NCBI RefSeq assembly: GCF_048820915.1
Contig: NZ_JBMERR010000011.1
Span: forward strand, 1 to 64,000
Direction of reading: 5' to 3'
DNA length: 64,000 bases
From: Cribrihabitans_A pelagius
Lineage (GTDB): Bacteria; Pseudomonadota; Alphaproteobacteria; Rhodobacterales; Rhodobacteraceae
This document shows, in pieces, positions 16,073-24,861 of the stretch (the stretch's first letter is position 1; the number at the start of each line of letters is the position of its first letter). The position numbers were made by a program, and so were the translations under genes. Below the pieces are notes generated by a model. That model worked only from the letters and a program-made list of their open reading frames with translations. It was not told the DNA's origin and searched no databases.

Positions 16073-17245
16073 ATGCAGAACACCGGTTTCGAAGAGCTCT
16101 CCTTCGGCCTGCCCGAGGAGGTCGAGGAGATCCGCCGCACCGTCGCCCGCTGGGTGGACGCCAACCTGGCCCCGCGGGCGGAGGAGATCGACCGCACCAA
16201 CACCTTCCCTGCCGATCTGTGGCCCGCGCTTGGCGAACTGGGTTTGCTCGGCATCACCGCGTCCGAAGAATACGGCGGCTCCGGCCTCGGCTATCTCGCC
16301 CATGTGGTGGCGTGCGAGGAAATCTCGCGCGGATCGGCCGCGGTGGGGCTGTCTTATGGCGCGCACTCGAACCTCTGTGTCAACCAGATCGCGCTGAACG
16401 GCTCGCAGGCGCAGAAGGCGCGGTACCTGCCGAAGCTGTGCAGCGGTGCCCATATCGGCGCGCTGGCGATGTCGGAGGCCGGGGCCGGGTCGGACGTGAT
16501 GTCGATGCAGCTCCGCGCCGGGCGCCGGGGCGATGCCTACGTGCTGAACGGCACCAAGATGTGGATCACCAACGGCCCGGTGGCGGATACGCTGGTGGTC
16601 TATGCCAGGACCGGTCCCGATGCGGGCCCGCGCGGCATCACCGCTTTCATCGTCGAGAAGGGGTTCAAGGGGTTTTCCGTTTCGCCCAAGCTCGACAAGC
16701 TGGGGATGCGCGGCTCGGACACCGGCGAGCTGGTGTTCGAGGATTGCGAGGTGCCGGCGGAAAACATCCTCGGCGGGCTGAACCAGGGCGCCCGGGTGCT
16801 GATGCGGGGGCTCGACTACGAGCGCACGCTCCTCTCCAGCGGCCCGATTGGCATCATGCGCAGCGCCATCAGTATCGCGCTGGCCTATGTCCATGAGCGC
16901 GAGCAGTTCGGCCGCCCAATCGGAGAGTTCCAGCTGGTGCAGGCCAAGATCGCCGATATGTACACCAGCATGAACGCCGCGCGCTGCTACGCCTACACGG
17001 TGGCCGCCGCCGCCGACCGGGGCCGGGTGACGCGGCAGGATGCGGCGGCCTGTATCCTGTTTGCCTCCGAGGCCGCGACCAGGGTTGCGCTCGACGCGAT
17101 CCAGCTGCTGGGCGGCAACGGCTACATCAACGACTTCCCGGCCGGCCGCCTGCTGCGCGATGCCAAGCTGTTCGAAATCGGCGGCGGCACTTCGGAGATC
17201 CGCCGCATGCTGATCGGCCGCGAGCTGTTCGCCGCAACCGCCTGA
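16073..17245 (+). CDS. Acyl-CoA dehydrogenase, isovaleryl-CoA/citronellyl-CoA type
   Basis: FAD enzyme that introduces the alpha-beta double bond before carboxylation. 390 aa. Typical isovaleryl-CoA dehydrogenase features are GLSYGAHSNLCVNQI (about 95-109), AMSEAGAGSDVMSM, MWITNGPVADTLVVYA, catalytic-base context DYERTLLSSGP (about 247-257), and the C-terminal LGGNGYINDFPAGRLLRDAK with GGGTSEIRR. The Gly-rich FEIGGGTSE replaces the medium-chain YEGTxQ catalytic site, as expected for the IVD subfamily. It closes the operon, 44 bp after the alpha subunit. Confidence 0.88.
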   Translation: MQNTGFEELSFGLPEEVEEIRRTVARWVDANLAPRAEEIDRTNTFPADLWPALGELGLLGITASEEYGGSGLGYLAHVVACEEISRGSAAVGLSYGAHSNLCVNQIALNGSQAQKARYLPKLCSGAHIGALAMSEAGAGSDVMSMQLRAGRRGDAYVLNGTKMWITNGPVADTLVVYARTGPDAGPRGITAFIVEKGFKGFSVSPKLDKLGMRGSDTGELVFEDCEVPAENILGGLNQGARVLMRGLDYERTLLSSGPIGIMRSAISIALAYVHEREQFGRPIGEFQLVQAKIADMYTSMNAARCYAYTVAAAADRGRVTRQDAAACILFASEAATRVALDAIQLLGGNGYINDFPAGRLLRDAKLFEIGGGTSEIRRMLIGRELFAATA

Positions 17246-17270
17246 CGCGGCGGGGCGGCTGCGCCGGTGC

Positions 17271-17966
17271 TCAGGTCCGCGCCGCTTCGAACGCCTGCCA
17301 GGCCTTCTCGAAGGCGTCGAAGTCAAAGCCGGGCTGGCGGGCCGGCTCCAGGATCAGCCTTTCCGTGTCGAGCAGCTTGCGGATCGCCTGTTCCAGGTCC
17401 CCGGTCACCTCCGGCGGGATCACCAGCGCGCCGTGGCGGTCGGCATGCACCAGGTCGCCGTCGTTGACCGTCAGCCCGAAGATGCTCACCGGGGTGCCAA
17501 CCTCCCGCACGTGCACGAAGCCGTGGCTGGGGCCGATGGAGCCGGCCACCACCGGGAACCCCTCCGGCAGATCGCCGAGGTCGCGCATCACGCCATTGGT
17601 CAGCGCGCCGCTGATGCCAAAGCCCTTGTGCACGGTGGTGTTGATCTCGCCCCAATAGGCGCCGATGCAATGGGGGAAATCCAGGTCCTCGACCACGGTG
17701 ACCGCGGGCCCGCTGCCGCTCGCCATGTGGCGGTAATAGTCCATCCGGCGCTTGCGGATCACCTCGGGCGGCTCCTCGGGCGGGGCCACGGCTGCGATCT
17801 TCGCGGTGCGGGCGTAGCCCGCCATGGCCCCGGCAGAGGGGTCCGAGCACAGCATGGTGCCGCGGGTGAAGGCATCGAAGCCGCGCTTTCCCTGGGCCAC
17901 TTCGATGGCGTTGCAGACGGTGGGGGTATCGACCCGTTTCAGCAGGTCCAGCAGCGATGGTTTCAT
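17271..17966 (-). CDS. RraA-family aldolase/decarboxylase-like protein
   Basis: 231 aa of the RraA/HMG-CHA aldolase fold. That family includes RNase E inhibitors and metal-dependent 4-hydroxy-4-methyl-2-oxoglutarate aldolases and oxaloacetate decarboxylases. Visible signatures are TPTVCNAIE (14-22), GPAVTVVEDLDFPHCIGAYW, GEINTTVHKGFGISGALTNG, VMRDLGDLPEGFPVVAGSI and the C-terminal VNDGDLVHADRHGALVIPPE, where Asp residues bind metal. In this catabolic locus an aldolase giving pyruvate is more plausible than an RNA-related role. It is the last gene of the leftward operon; its start overlaps the hydrolase stop as ATGA. Confidence 0.75.
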   Translation of the reverse strand: MKPSLLDLLKRVDTPTVCNAIEVAQGKRGFDAFTRGTMLCSDPSAGAMAGYARTAKIAAVAPPEEPPEVIRKRRMDYYRHMASGSGPAVTVVEDLDFPHCIGAYWGEINTTVHKGFGISGALTNGVMRDLGDLPEGFPVVAGSIGPSHGFVHVREVGTPVSIFGLTVNDGDLVHADRHGALVIPPEVTGDLEQAIRKLLDTERLILEPARQPGFDFDAFEKAWQAFEAART

Positions 17967-18658
17967 ATCGTCTCCAGCCAGCGGTTCAGTGCCGCCGTGG
18001 TTTTTTGGGGTTGTTCCAGGGTGGGCAGGTGGCCCGCGTTCTCAACGATTTCCAGGCGGCTTTGCGGCATCAGCCCGTGCATCAGCTCGTGGCGGGAGAC
18101 GGAGCACAGAACATCCTCCCGCCCGCAGAGCACCAGCGCCGGGCCCCGGTAGGCGCGCAGCGTGCCGGTCTGGTCGATGCGGTCCCGCAAGGCTTTGGAC
18201 TGGTTCGCGAAAACATCCGGTCCCAGGCCCAGGGCCATCTCCATGCAGAGATCGAGGATCGCCTCCCGGCCCGGGCCGCGGGTCAGATAATTCGGCTTCA
18301 TCTCCTCGGCCATGACCTTGCGCAGCCCGCCTGTGCGCACCGCCTCGATCTGCGGCCCGCGCCGGGTCTTGACCTCTTCCGTCTCGGCCAGCGGGTTGGT
18401 GTCCAGCAGCGCAAGCCCCGCGATGCGTTCCGGCGCGTGGCGCAGGATCTCCATCGCGAGGATGCCGCCCATCGAAAGCCCGGCGACGGCAAAGCGCGGC
18501 GGCGCGTAAGCGAGTACCTCGGCCGCAAGCGCCGCCATTGTGTCATGCCCGCCAATCGGCGCGGTGATGATCGGCACGGTGCGGGACAGCGCCGCGATCT
18601 GCGGGGCGAACAGCCGCGCATCGCACATCATTCCGGGCAGGAGAACAAGCGGTGTCAT
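17963..18658 (-). CDS. Alpha/beta-fold hydrolase
   Basis: 231 aa starting MTPLVLLPGMMCDARLF. The nucleophile elbow GLSMGG has Ser62, and a late histidine lies in VENAGHLPTLEQP, with an acid residue near LCGREDVLCS. It probably hydrolyses an ester, lactone or thioester intermediate of the pathway. Both ends overlap neighbours as ATGA (MetE-like gene upstream, RraA downstream), so it belongs to the operon. A longer upstream frame is out of register with the MetE-like gene and is not used. Confidence 0.75.
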   Translation of the reverse strand: MTPLVLLPGMMCDARLFAPQIAALSRTVPIITAPIGGHDTMAALAAEVLAYAPPRFAVAGLSMGGILAMEILRHAPERIAGLALLDTNPLAETEEVKTRRGPQIEAVRTGGLRKVMAEEMKPNYLTRGPGREAILDLCMEMALGLGPDVFANQSKALRDRIDQTGTLRAYRGPALVLCGREDVLCSVSRHELMHGLMPQSRLEIVENAGHLPTLEQPQKTTAALNRWLETI

Positions 18659-19779
18659 CCGGCCAGCGCCGCCCCTTCGGCCAGGGCTGCCAGCTTGGCG
18701 TAGGCGATATCGGGGTCCACTGCGCCAAAGCCTGCAAAGGTGCCAAAGCCGCAATCGCTGCCCGCGATCACCCGTTCCGCCCCCACGATACCGGTGAACC
18801 GGGTGATCCGCTGCGCGACCAGCTCCGGGTGCTCGACAAAGTTGGTGGTGGTGTCGACCACGCCGGGCACCAGCACCTTGTCCTCCGGGATCTCCGCTTT
18901 CCGGTCGCGGAACACGGTCCATTCATGGCCGTGGCGCGGGTTCGCGGTCTCGAACAGCACGCAGCGCGACTTGGTGGCCATCAGGGCAGGGAACACCTTG
19001 TCCATGCCGATGTCGCAGCAATGCGGGCCTTCGTAATTGCCCCAGCAGATGTGGACCCGCACCTTTTCAGCCGGCACATCCTGCAGCGCGTGGTTCATTG
19101 CCTCCACATGCAGGCCCGCGATCTTCACGAACTCCGCGTCGGAAAGATCGCTGAACAGCATGTGCCGCGACAGCGCGAGGTCGGGGCAGTCCAGCTGCAG
19201 ATCGAGCCCCGAGGCGACTATGGTCTCATATTCCGCCTTCATCGCGTCGGCCAGCGCGGCCAGGTAGGCCTCGCGGGTCTTGTAGAAATCGTTCTGCAGG
19301 AACAGCGAGATGACGCCCGGCGAGGCGGCGTTCATGAACCCGCGCGCCGCGCCATGCACGGCCATCGCCGCCTTGAGGTTGGCGATATCCTTCTCCAGCT
19401 CGCCCTGGCCCTTGGACTTCACCTCCCCGGTGCACATCGGGCGCGCGTAATGCGGCGTGCCGCCGCTCGCGGCGAGGCGTTTCAGGAAGCCGGGGAACAT
19501 CTTGAGATCGGCAGGCGCGTTGCGCGGGGAATCGCCGGAAAAGCCGGTGTAGCGGTCCTTCACGTAGGTGGCATAGGAGATCTTGGAGGTCTCCCCGTCG
19601 CTCACGATGTCCACCCCGGCATCAACCTGCTTGCGCACGGTTTCAAGGACGGCGGCACTCATGCAAGCGTCGAATTCCGCCTGATCGAAGGGTTCCCCGT
19701 GCTCGCGGGCAAAGATGAAATCCACCACCTCCTGCGTGCGCGGCAGGCTGCCCACATGGGTTGTCGCAATTTTCGTCAT
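18655..19779 (-). CDS. MetE/epoxyalkane-CoM transferase-like zinc protein
   Basis: 374 aa from MTKIATTHVGSLPR, equal to the catalytic half of cobalamin-independent methionine synthase and without its N-terminal half. The zinc ligands are present: His243 and Cys245 in VHICWGN, Glu277 in FETANPRHG, Cys343 in GSDCGFGTF. Proteins of this size are usually catabolic thiol/alkyl transferases or lyases (XecA, epoxyalkane:coenzyme M transferase, is one) rather than methionine synthases. Its place beside dehydrogenases and a hydrolase suggests it acts on a pathway intermediate. GGAAGAGG precedes the ATG. A start further upstream has no support. Confidence 0.75.
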   Translation of the reverse strand: MTKIATTHVGSLPRTQEVVDFIFAREHGEPFDQAEFDACMSAAVLETVRKQVDAGVDIVSDGETSKISYATYVKDRYTGFSGDSPRNAPADLKMFPGFLKRLAASGGTPHYARPMCTGEVKSKGQGELEKDIANLKAAMAVHGAARGFMNAASPGVISLFLQNDFYKTREAYLAALADAMKAEYETIVASGLDLQLDCPDLALSRHMLFSDLSDAEFVKIAGLHVEAMNHALQDVPAEKVRVHICWGNYEGPHCCDIGMDKVFPALMATKSRCVLFETANPRHGHEWTVFRDRKAEIPEDKVLVPGVVDTTTNFVEHPELVAQRITRFTGIVGAERVIAGSDCGFGTFAGFGAVDPDIAYAKLAALAEGAALAG

Positions 19780-19870
19780 AGCGGTCCTCTTCCCGTTGCG
19801 GTTTTCTCTTTCGCCCGCCGTGCGCGCGGCGCCGGTGGCCCCGGGCGCCCCCGGCCTGGCAGGGGCGGGC

Positions 19871-19905
19871 GCCGGCAAAAGGGGCTCGATGCGCCTTTTG
19901 CCGGC
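19871..19905. repeat. Intercistronic stem-loop between cupin and MetE-like genes
   Basis: Perfect 12-bp inverted repeat, GCCGGCAAAAGG at 19871-19882 and CCTTTTGCCGGC at 19894-19905, with an 11-nt loop, in the 150-bp gap between two operon genes. No long U-tract follows on either strand, so it is more likely an mRNA processing/stability element than a full terminator. Confidence 0.45.
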
Positions 19906-19929
19906 TCCCTGTTTCAGCCTGCCCTGCCG

Positions 19930-20889
19930 TCAGCCAACCCAGGTGGCGCCGGCCGGGTCGCCGGTGGCGGTGATGCGGTAGAGGCTTGCCTCACCGGTCA
20001 TCGACGGCTCGATGCCATGCGCCTCGCCCGGCAGCAGAAGGGCGGTGTCGCCGGGGTTGAGTATGGTGTCCAGACCGTCCGCACGCAGGTGCCAATGGCC
20101 GCGCACCGGCATCAGCACGGTCGCCTCGCCGCGCGCTTCCGGCGCGGCCGGGACCGATCCGCGGGTGAGGAACTCGACCTCGAAGCCGGGCTTGTCCTTC
20201 AGCAGGGCATCTTCGCCGATCACCTTGGCGGGTTTCTTGCCGGCCAGCGCCATCAGGTCCCAGTAGCGCGCCACGTAATCGCGCACCACGTTTTCGACCG
20301 GCACCTCCGGGTAGGCCTTCAGCTCCTCTTCGCTCAGCACCGGCATCGGCTTGATGCCGTCAGGCAGGCTTTGCCCCTTCTTGCTGTCGTAAAGCACGCC
20401 GTTTTCGCCCAGCACCAGCCCGTGCGCGCTGGCCTCCTCGATCACCTGCGGCGCCCAGGTCACCCCGCCGCCGGCATCGTCGCCGCCGAGCACCGCCATG
20501 ATCATGCCGTAGTCGGTGCCGACGTTCTCGAAACCGCGGAAGATGCCGGTGGGGATGTTGAAGATGTCGCCCTCCTCGGCGATGAATTCACCGGCGTCGC
20601 CGTGGCGGCCCCAGAAGAAGCGCCAGCGCCCCTTCAGCACAAAGAACACTTCAGCCGTGGTGTGGCTGTGCAAGCTGTTGCGGCATTTCGGCGGCTGGCC
20701 CGCCGCGCCGATGTTGAAGCCGATCTGGTCGGTGATGTGCACGTGCTGGTCGGGGCTTTCGCTGACGCCGCCGCCGATGATGGTGAAGTTTTCCTTCTGG
20801 TCGGAGCCCGGCGTGTGGGCGTCGATGAAGGCGGTCTTGCAGGGTTTCAGCTCGCCGTAGCGAACGATGCGGGATTGAATGGTGCTCAT
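19930..20889 (-). CDS. Bicupin-domain protein
   Basis: 319 aa with two beta-barrel cupin domains. The first (about 55-130) has metal-ligand-like residues His74, His76 and Glu80 in SLHSHTTAEVFFVLKGRWRF. The second (about 240-300) has VLMPVRGHWHLRADGLDTIL and LLLPGEAHGIEP. Cupins of this type are dioxygenases, isomerases or sugar-acid epimerases; the substrate is not evident. It is part of the leftward operon but sits after a 157-bp gap, so it may also have its own promoter. Confidence 0.65.
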   Translation of the reverse strand: MSTIQSRIVRYGELKPCKTAFIDAHTPGSDQKENFTIIGGGVSESPDQHVHITDQIGFNIGAAGQPPKCRNSLHSHTTAEVFFVLKGRWRFFWGRHGDAGEFIAEEGDIFNIPTGIFRGFENVGTDYGMIMAVLGGDDAGGGVTWAPQVIEEASAHGLVLGENGVLYDSKKGQSLPDGIKPMPVLSEEELKAYPEVPVENVVRDYVARYWDLMALAGKKPAKVIGEDALLKDKPGFEVEFLTRGSVPAAPEARGEATVLMPVRGHWHLRADGLDTILNPGDTALLLPGEAHGIEPSMTGEASLYRITATGDPAGATWVG

Positions 20890-21046
20890 GTCTGGTGTCC
20901 TCTCGAGGTCTGCTGTTGAAATGGCGGGTTCAACCCGCGCCGCCGGGCGGGCGGTTGTTCAGCCGCCGGGCGCGCAGGCTGGCACGGTGGGCGTGAACCC
21001 GCCGCGCCGCCTCGCTGGCGTCCAGAGGAGAGGCACCGGGCGTCAT

Positions 21047-22021
21047 TCAGAGATCGCCCGTCTGCAGCAGGATCTGTTTCCAGACCGAGGTTTCGTCGAA
21101 CAGCGTGTATTCGCGGCGCAGGCCCCAGGGGCCGAACTCGGCGTGGCTGGCGCCCAGCACAAAGACCTCGGCGCCGGTCGGCTTGCCGAAGACGCCCCAG
21201 CCGTCGTGCTTGCCATGCAGCGTCCAGCGCAGCGCGGCGCGCGGCGGCATCAATGGGTCGTCGCGGCCGATCTGGTGGCTGATCTTGAATTCCGCATTGG
21301 GGAAGGAGGCGCGCAGTCCCATCCAGAACCGGTCTACCGGCCCCCAGCTGTGGCCGGTGGTGCCGCCGGGGTATTCCGACTGCACCGCCCGGTCGTATTC
21401 GCCTTCGATCACGCGCATGTCTGCGTTCATGATCCGGGTCAGGATATCAGCGTATTTCTGGCCCCATTCATTGTCGTTGCCGGTGCCCTTGTAGGGGCCG
21501 GGCTGTTCGTTGGCCGGGGTGTAAGGCTGCACGCAGGCCTCGGGACCGCCCTCGCGCGCGATCAGGTCGCGGGCGTAATCCTTGGGGTCCCAGCCCATCT
21601 GCCGCACGATCGCGCCCTGGTCGCGGATCAGCCATTCGTCGTTGATCTGGTTGTTGATCGCGTGGCAGTCGGCGAGGATGCGGTAGGTGAGCTTCTTGCC
21701 GGTTGCCTTGCCATAGACACCGTCGCCCAGGTGCGTCGCGGTGGACAACAGCCGGTGCGAGGACAGCATCCCTTCCTCCGGGGTGCCGGACCAGATCACG
21801 TCCTCGCCCAGGAGGGTGCGGTCGGGGAACTCGGCGAGGGTCGCCATGGTGGCGGCAATCACCCCCTCGTTGCCCGTGACCACCGAGGCGGGCGAGCGCA
21901 CGACAATATCCGGCGCGTAGTAGTCATGCAGCGTGGCAATGCCGCGATCTTCCCAGATCTCCTTGGTGATGCCAATGATGTAGTCGGGGAAGTCTTTGAA
22001 CTTGGGGTCAAAACCCTTCAT
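21047..22021 (-). CDS. SnoaL/NTF2-like protein C (two domains)
   Basis: 324 aa with two NTF2-like (SnoaL, ester-cyclase type) folds. The first is at about 1-130 (FDPKFKDFPDYIIGITKEIW, HDYYAPDIVVRSPASVVTGN, EWLIRDQGAIVRQMG). The second is at about 185-320 (RVIEGEYDRAVQSEYPGGTT, DRFWMGLRASFPNAEFKI). SnoaL folds catalyse aldol/cyclisation, isomerisation or hydrolysis, or bind ligands. I start at 22021: the ATG overlaps the LacI stop as ATGA with AAGG 9 bp upstream; a start at 22030 would leave no spacer. Confidence 0.7.
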   Translation of the reverse strand: MKGFDPKFKDFPDYIIGITKEIWEDRGIATLHDYYAPDIVVRSPASVVTGNEGVIAATMATLAEFPDRTLLGEDVIWSGTPEEGMLSSHRLLSTATHLGDGVYGKATGKKLTYRILADCHAINNQINDEWLIRDQGAIVRQMGWDPKDYARDLIAREGGPEACVQPYTPANEQPGPYKGTGNDNEWGQKYADILTRIMNADMRVIEGEYDRAVQSEYPGGTTGHSWGPVDRFWMGLRASFPNAEFKISHQIGRDDPLMPPRAALRWTLHGKHDGWGVFGKPTGAEVFVLGASHAEFGPWGLRREYTLFDETSVWKQILLQTGDL

Positions 22022-23037
22022 GTGTTCCATCCTTCAGGTATGCGGGCCGAGCCGCGGACGATAAGGGGGCTGTCGATCTCGACCCGGCGCGGGCGCGCTT
22101 CGGCGTCCTCGATCTTGCGCAGGATGATATCGACGGTTTCGGCCACCATGCGGTTGGCGGGCTGGCGCACGGTGGTGAGGTTGTAGGTGGGCCAGGCGGC
22201 GGCGGTCACATCGTCGTAGCCGATCACCGAAACATCGCCCGGCACGCTGAGACCCAGCTCGAAGCGCAGCGTGTCCATCACCGAGATCGCCATGTGGTCA
22301 TTGGCCACAAAGACCGCATCGGGCGGGTCGCTGGCGAACATGCGGCGGGTGGCTTCCCGGGTCTGTTCGGTGACGAAGTTGCCCACCTCGCGCGCATGCA
22401 GCGCGGCCCCGGCCGCCTGCAGACCCGCGACGAACCCGGCCTCGCGGTCGCGCTGGGTCGAGGCGCCTTCCCAGCCGGCGATATAGGCGATCTTCTTGTG
22501 GCCGCCCGCGAGCAGGAACTCCGCCGCCTTGCGCCCGCCCGCAATGTTGTCGGAGGTCACCGCCGACATCGACGGATCGTCCTGGGCGCGGTTGAACAGC
22601 ACCATCGGCACCCCTGCCGCCTGGCAGCGGGCCGACAGGTCCGAGGACAGCGCCACCGAGGCCGCGATGATGCCGTCGACCTGGAAATCCAGGATCTCCT
22701 CGACCACGCGGTCGATGTTGCCCGCAGCGTGCGACGCCAGGAAGACCAGCACGTGGTAGCCGCGCTCCTGCAGGGCGTTGGTCAGTTTTTCGATGGCCTC
22801 GGGATAGAACTGATTGTTCAGATAGGCGACCACCAGCCCGATGATGCCGCTCTTGCCGGACACAACTGCCCGGGCGAGCACGTTCGGCCGGTAGCCCAGC
22901 TCCTCGGCCGCCTTGCGCACCTTCTCGATGGTCTTCTTCGAGGCCGAGGCGCCGGGCGTGAACACCCGGCTGACCGCCGACTGGCTGACGCCTGCGCGGC
23001 GGGCGACGTCCAGCGATGTGACCTTGCTCGCGCCCAT
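22018..23037 (-). CDS. LacI-family repressor encoded inside the operon
   Basis: 339 aa. N-terminal HTH (about 4-24, VTSLDVARRAGVSQSAVSRV) with hinge PNVLARAVVSGKSG, then a sugar-binding-like domain (VVAYLNNQFYPEAIEKLTNA, VDGIIAASV, TSDNIAGGRKAAEFLL, VFVANDHMAISVMD, VIGYDD). It probably senses the transported substrate and controls the divergent promoters at 31.3 kb, where two TGCA-ACGT-TGCA operators lie. Its ATG overlaps the SDR stop as TGATG. Confidence 0.9.
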   Translation of the reverse strand: MGASKVTSLDVARRAGVSQSAVSRVFTPGASASKKTIEKVRKAAEELGYRPNVLARAVVSGKSGIIGLVVAYLNNQFYPEAIEKLTNALQERGYHVLVFLASHAAGNIDRVVEEILDFQVDGIIAASVALSSDLSARCQAAGVPMVLFNRAQDDPSMSAVTSDNIAGGRKAAEFLLAGGHKKIAYIAGWEGASTQRDREAGFVAGLQAAGAALHAREVGNFVTEQTREATRRMFASDPPDAVFVANDHMAISVMDTLRFELGLSVPGDVSVIGYDDVTAAAWPTYNLTTVRQPANRMVAETVDIILRKIEDAEARPRRVEIDSPLIVRGSARIPEGWNT

Positions 23038-23804
23038 CAGTCTGCCGTCCATCCGCCATCCACCAGCATCGCGGTGCCGGTGACCAGCGCCGAGGCGTCC
23101 GAGGCCAGGTAGACCACCGCGCCCATGATATCCTCGACCGCGCCCGGACGGCCGAGCTTGATCTTGTCCAGCACCCAGGCGCGCTTTTCCGGATCGTCAA
23201 AGGTGGGGCGGGTCAGGTCGGTCAGGATGAAGGTCGGGCAGACCGTGTTGATGCGGATCTTTGCAGGCCCGAACTCCAGCGCCATCGCCTTGGTGAAGCC
23301 CTCGACCGCGAATTTGGACGCGCAGTAGACCGCGCGCTCGCGGCCGCCGACGTGGCCCATCTGGCTCGAGATATTGATCAGCGAGCCGGGGCGGCCGGCC
23401 TCCAGCAGGCCCTTGGCCACGGCCTGGGTCAGGAAATAGGCGCCGCGGACATTGACGCCCATCACCGCGTCGAAATCCTCCGGTGCGGTATCCACCGCCT
23501 TGCCGTGGCGGGCGGTTCCGGCGGAGTTGACGAGAATGTCGAAGGGGCCGGCTGCCTCCACTGCTTCCGCCGTGGCCGCCACGTCGCCGACATCCAGTTG
23601 CAGCACCTTCGCCGCCCAGCCGCGGGCGGTCATCTCCGCCGCGACCTCCTCCAGCGCCTCGGTGCGGCGCGCTGCAAGGGTGACCTCGGCCCCATGCTCC
23701 GCCAGTGCCACGGCAGAGGCCATGCCGATGCCGGAGGAGGCGCCCGCCACGAGCGCGCGCTTGCCCTTCAGGCTGAAACTGGGGGTGCTGGGGAAAGTGG
23801 TCAT
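23037..23804 (-). CDS. Short-chain dehydrogenase/reductase
   Basis: 255 aa classical SDR oxidising a secondary alcohol with NAD(P). Features are the cofactor loop GASSGIG (21-27), DVGD (71-74), NSAG (93-96), catalytic Ser near 146-147 (NISSQMG), Tyr160 and Lys164 (YCASK), and a C-terminal ALVTGTAMLVDGGWTAD. It is between SnoaL-like B and LacI, 1-bp spacing upstream and TGATG overlap downstream. The substrate is likely a polyol or hydroxy-acid intermediate of the local pathway. Confidence 0.85.
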   Translation of the reverse strand: MTTFPSTPSFSLKGKRALVAGASSGIGMASAVALAEHGAEVTLAARRTEALEEVAAEMTARGWAAKVLQLDVGDVAATAEAVEAAGPFDILVNSAGTARHGKAVDTAPEDFDAVMGVNVRGAYFLTQAVAKGLLEAGRPGSLINISSQMGHVGGRERAVYCASKFAVEGFTKAMALEFGPAKIRINTVCPTFILTDLTRPTFDDPEKRAWVLDKIKLGRPGAVEDIMGAVVYLASDASALVTGTAMLVDGGWTAD

Positions 23805-23805
23805 G

Positions 23806-24861
23806 TCAAGCCTCGCCGACGGGGAATGGAATGCCGCCTGGCACGCGGGCCTTGTTGAACTCGCGCAGGCGCGCAAAGACGTCTACGCCCAGCTGGCGGT
23901 AGGCGTCCAGCAGGTCGACCGTCACCCAGTTCTCCCGGATCTTGCCGTTCTCCAGCCGCCAGAAGTCCAGCGAGCGCATGGTGATCCGCTGGCCCGAGGG
24001 CGCGATGCCCATCCAGCCGTCGTGGGTCACCGTCTGGATCATGTTGGGCCAGCCGGTCACCGCCGCGTATTCGCCGTCGCCAAAGAAGTGATAGGTGATC
24101 TCGTCCAGGTATTGGCCGCGGTCGGGCATGCCGCTCAAAAACGGGATCTGGTGCCAGTTGCGGAAGCCCGCAAAGCCGCGGCCGGTGCCGATGCCAGCGG
24201 GGCCGTACCAGTTCATCCGCTCGTGCCAGAACTTCGGCATTTCCATCACCTCCGGGCCGCCCTGGCTCGGGTGCTTCTTCAGGTGATTGAGCATGTCGAC
24301 GATGTGGCTGCAGGAGGCCTGCGACTTCTCCTCGTCCCAGGGGCCGGGGACGATGCCGTCATGCGTTGCCGGGCCGGGGATGCAGAATTCCAGGCCAAGC
24401 GAAGGCGCCATCGGCCAGGCGTTGGCCTGCATCATCACCTCGGGGATGTCCCAGATCGTCTGGATCTCGACGACCTTGCCCGCCTCAAAACGGTAGAACT
24501 CGTGGTAGCGCATGTGGGTCAGGTGGCCAGTGGGCGGGATGTCCAGCCAGGGCTGCACGAAGGTGCCGTAGTAATGGCCGCCGCAGCCGATCCAGTCGCC
24601 GCCGTGCTCGGTGCGCCCGCCCATCACGATCCAGTCGCGCCGTTCGAGGTCCGGCATGGACTGCAGCAGCGGCGCGTAGCAGCTGTCATAGAGTTCCGCA
24701 GGGCCGGTCAGGTCACCGAAGGGGTGACACATGTGCACCGCTGCGTCCGGCGCGATCAGCTCTTCCAGCGCGGCGCGCACGCCTTTTTCGCTGAAATCGC
24801 GCATCGCCTCCCGCATCGGCGCGATCAGCGCCTTGTTCTGGGTGTGGGGATCAGAGGTCAT
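23806..24861 (-). CDS. SnoaL/NTF2-like protein B (two domains)
   Basis: 351 aa with two SnoaL-like domains. The N-domain (about 10-165) ends in IPPTGHLTHMRYHEFYRFEA and WDIPEVMMQANAW. The C-domain (about 205-340) has WYGPAGIG and GKIRENWVTVDLLDAYRQLG then VDVFARL. It is clearly paralogous to the divergent gene at 31379-32383, sharing WxGPAGIG, the DIPxxMMQA motif and ENWxxxDLL. It starts at 24861, overlapping the HisD-like stop as ATGA. Confidence 0.7.
   Translation of the reverse strand: MTSDPHTQNKALIAPMREAMRDFSEKGVRAALEELIAPDAAVHMCHPFGDLTGPAELYDSCYAPLLQSMPDLERRDWIVMGGRTEHGGDWIGCGGHYYGTFVQPWLDIPPTGHLTHMRYHEFYRFEAGKVVEIQTIWDIPEVMMQANAWPMAPSLGLEFCIPGPATHDGIVPGPWDEEKSQASCSHIVDMLNHLKKHPSQGGPEVMEMPKFWHERMNWYGPAGIGTGRGFAGFRNWHQIPFLSGMPDRGQYLDEITYHFFGDGEYAAVTGWPNMIQTVTHDGWMGIAPSGQRITMRSLDFWRLENGKIRENWVTVDLLDAYRQLGVDVFARLREFNKARVPGGIPFPVGEA

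Noticed and set aside
17271..17966. RNase E inhibitor RraA role
   Set aside because: The fold is shared, but the operon context points to an aldolase/decarboxylase of the RraA-like family.
18655..19779. Methionine synthase MetE
   Set aside because: Only the C-terminal catalytic half is present and the context is catabolic.
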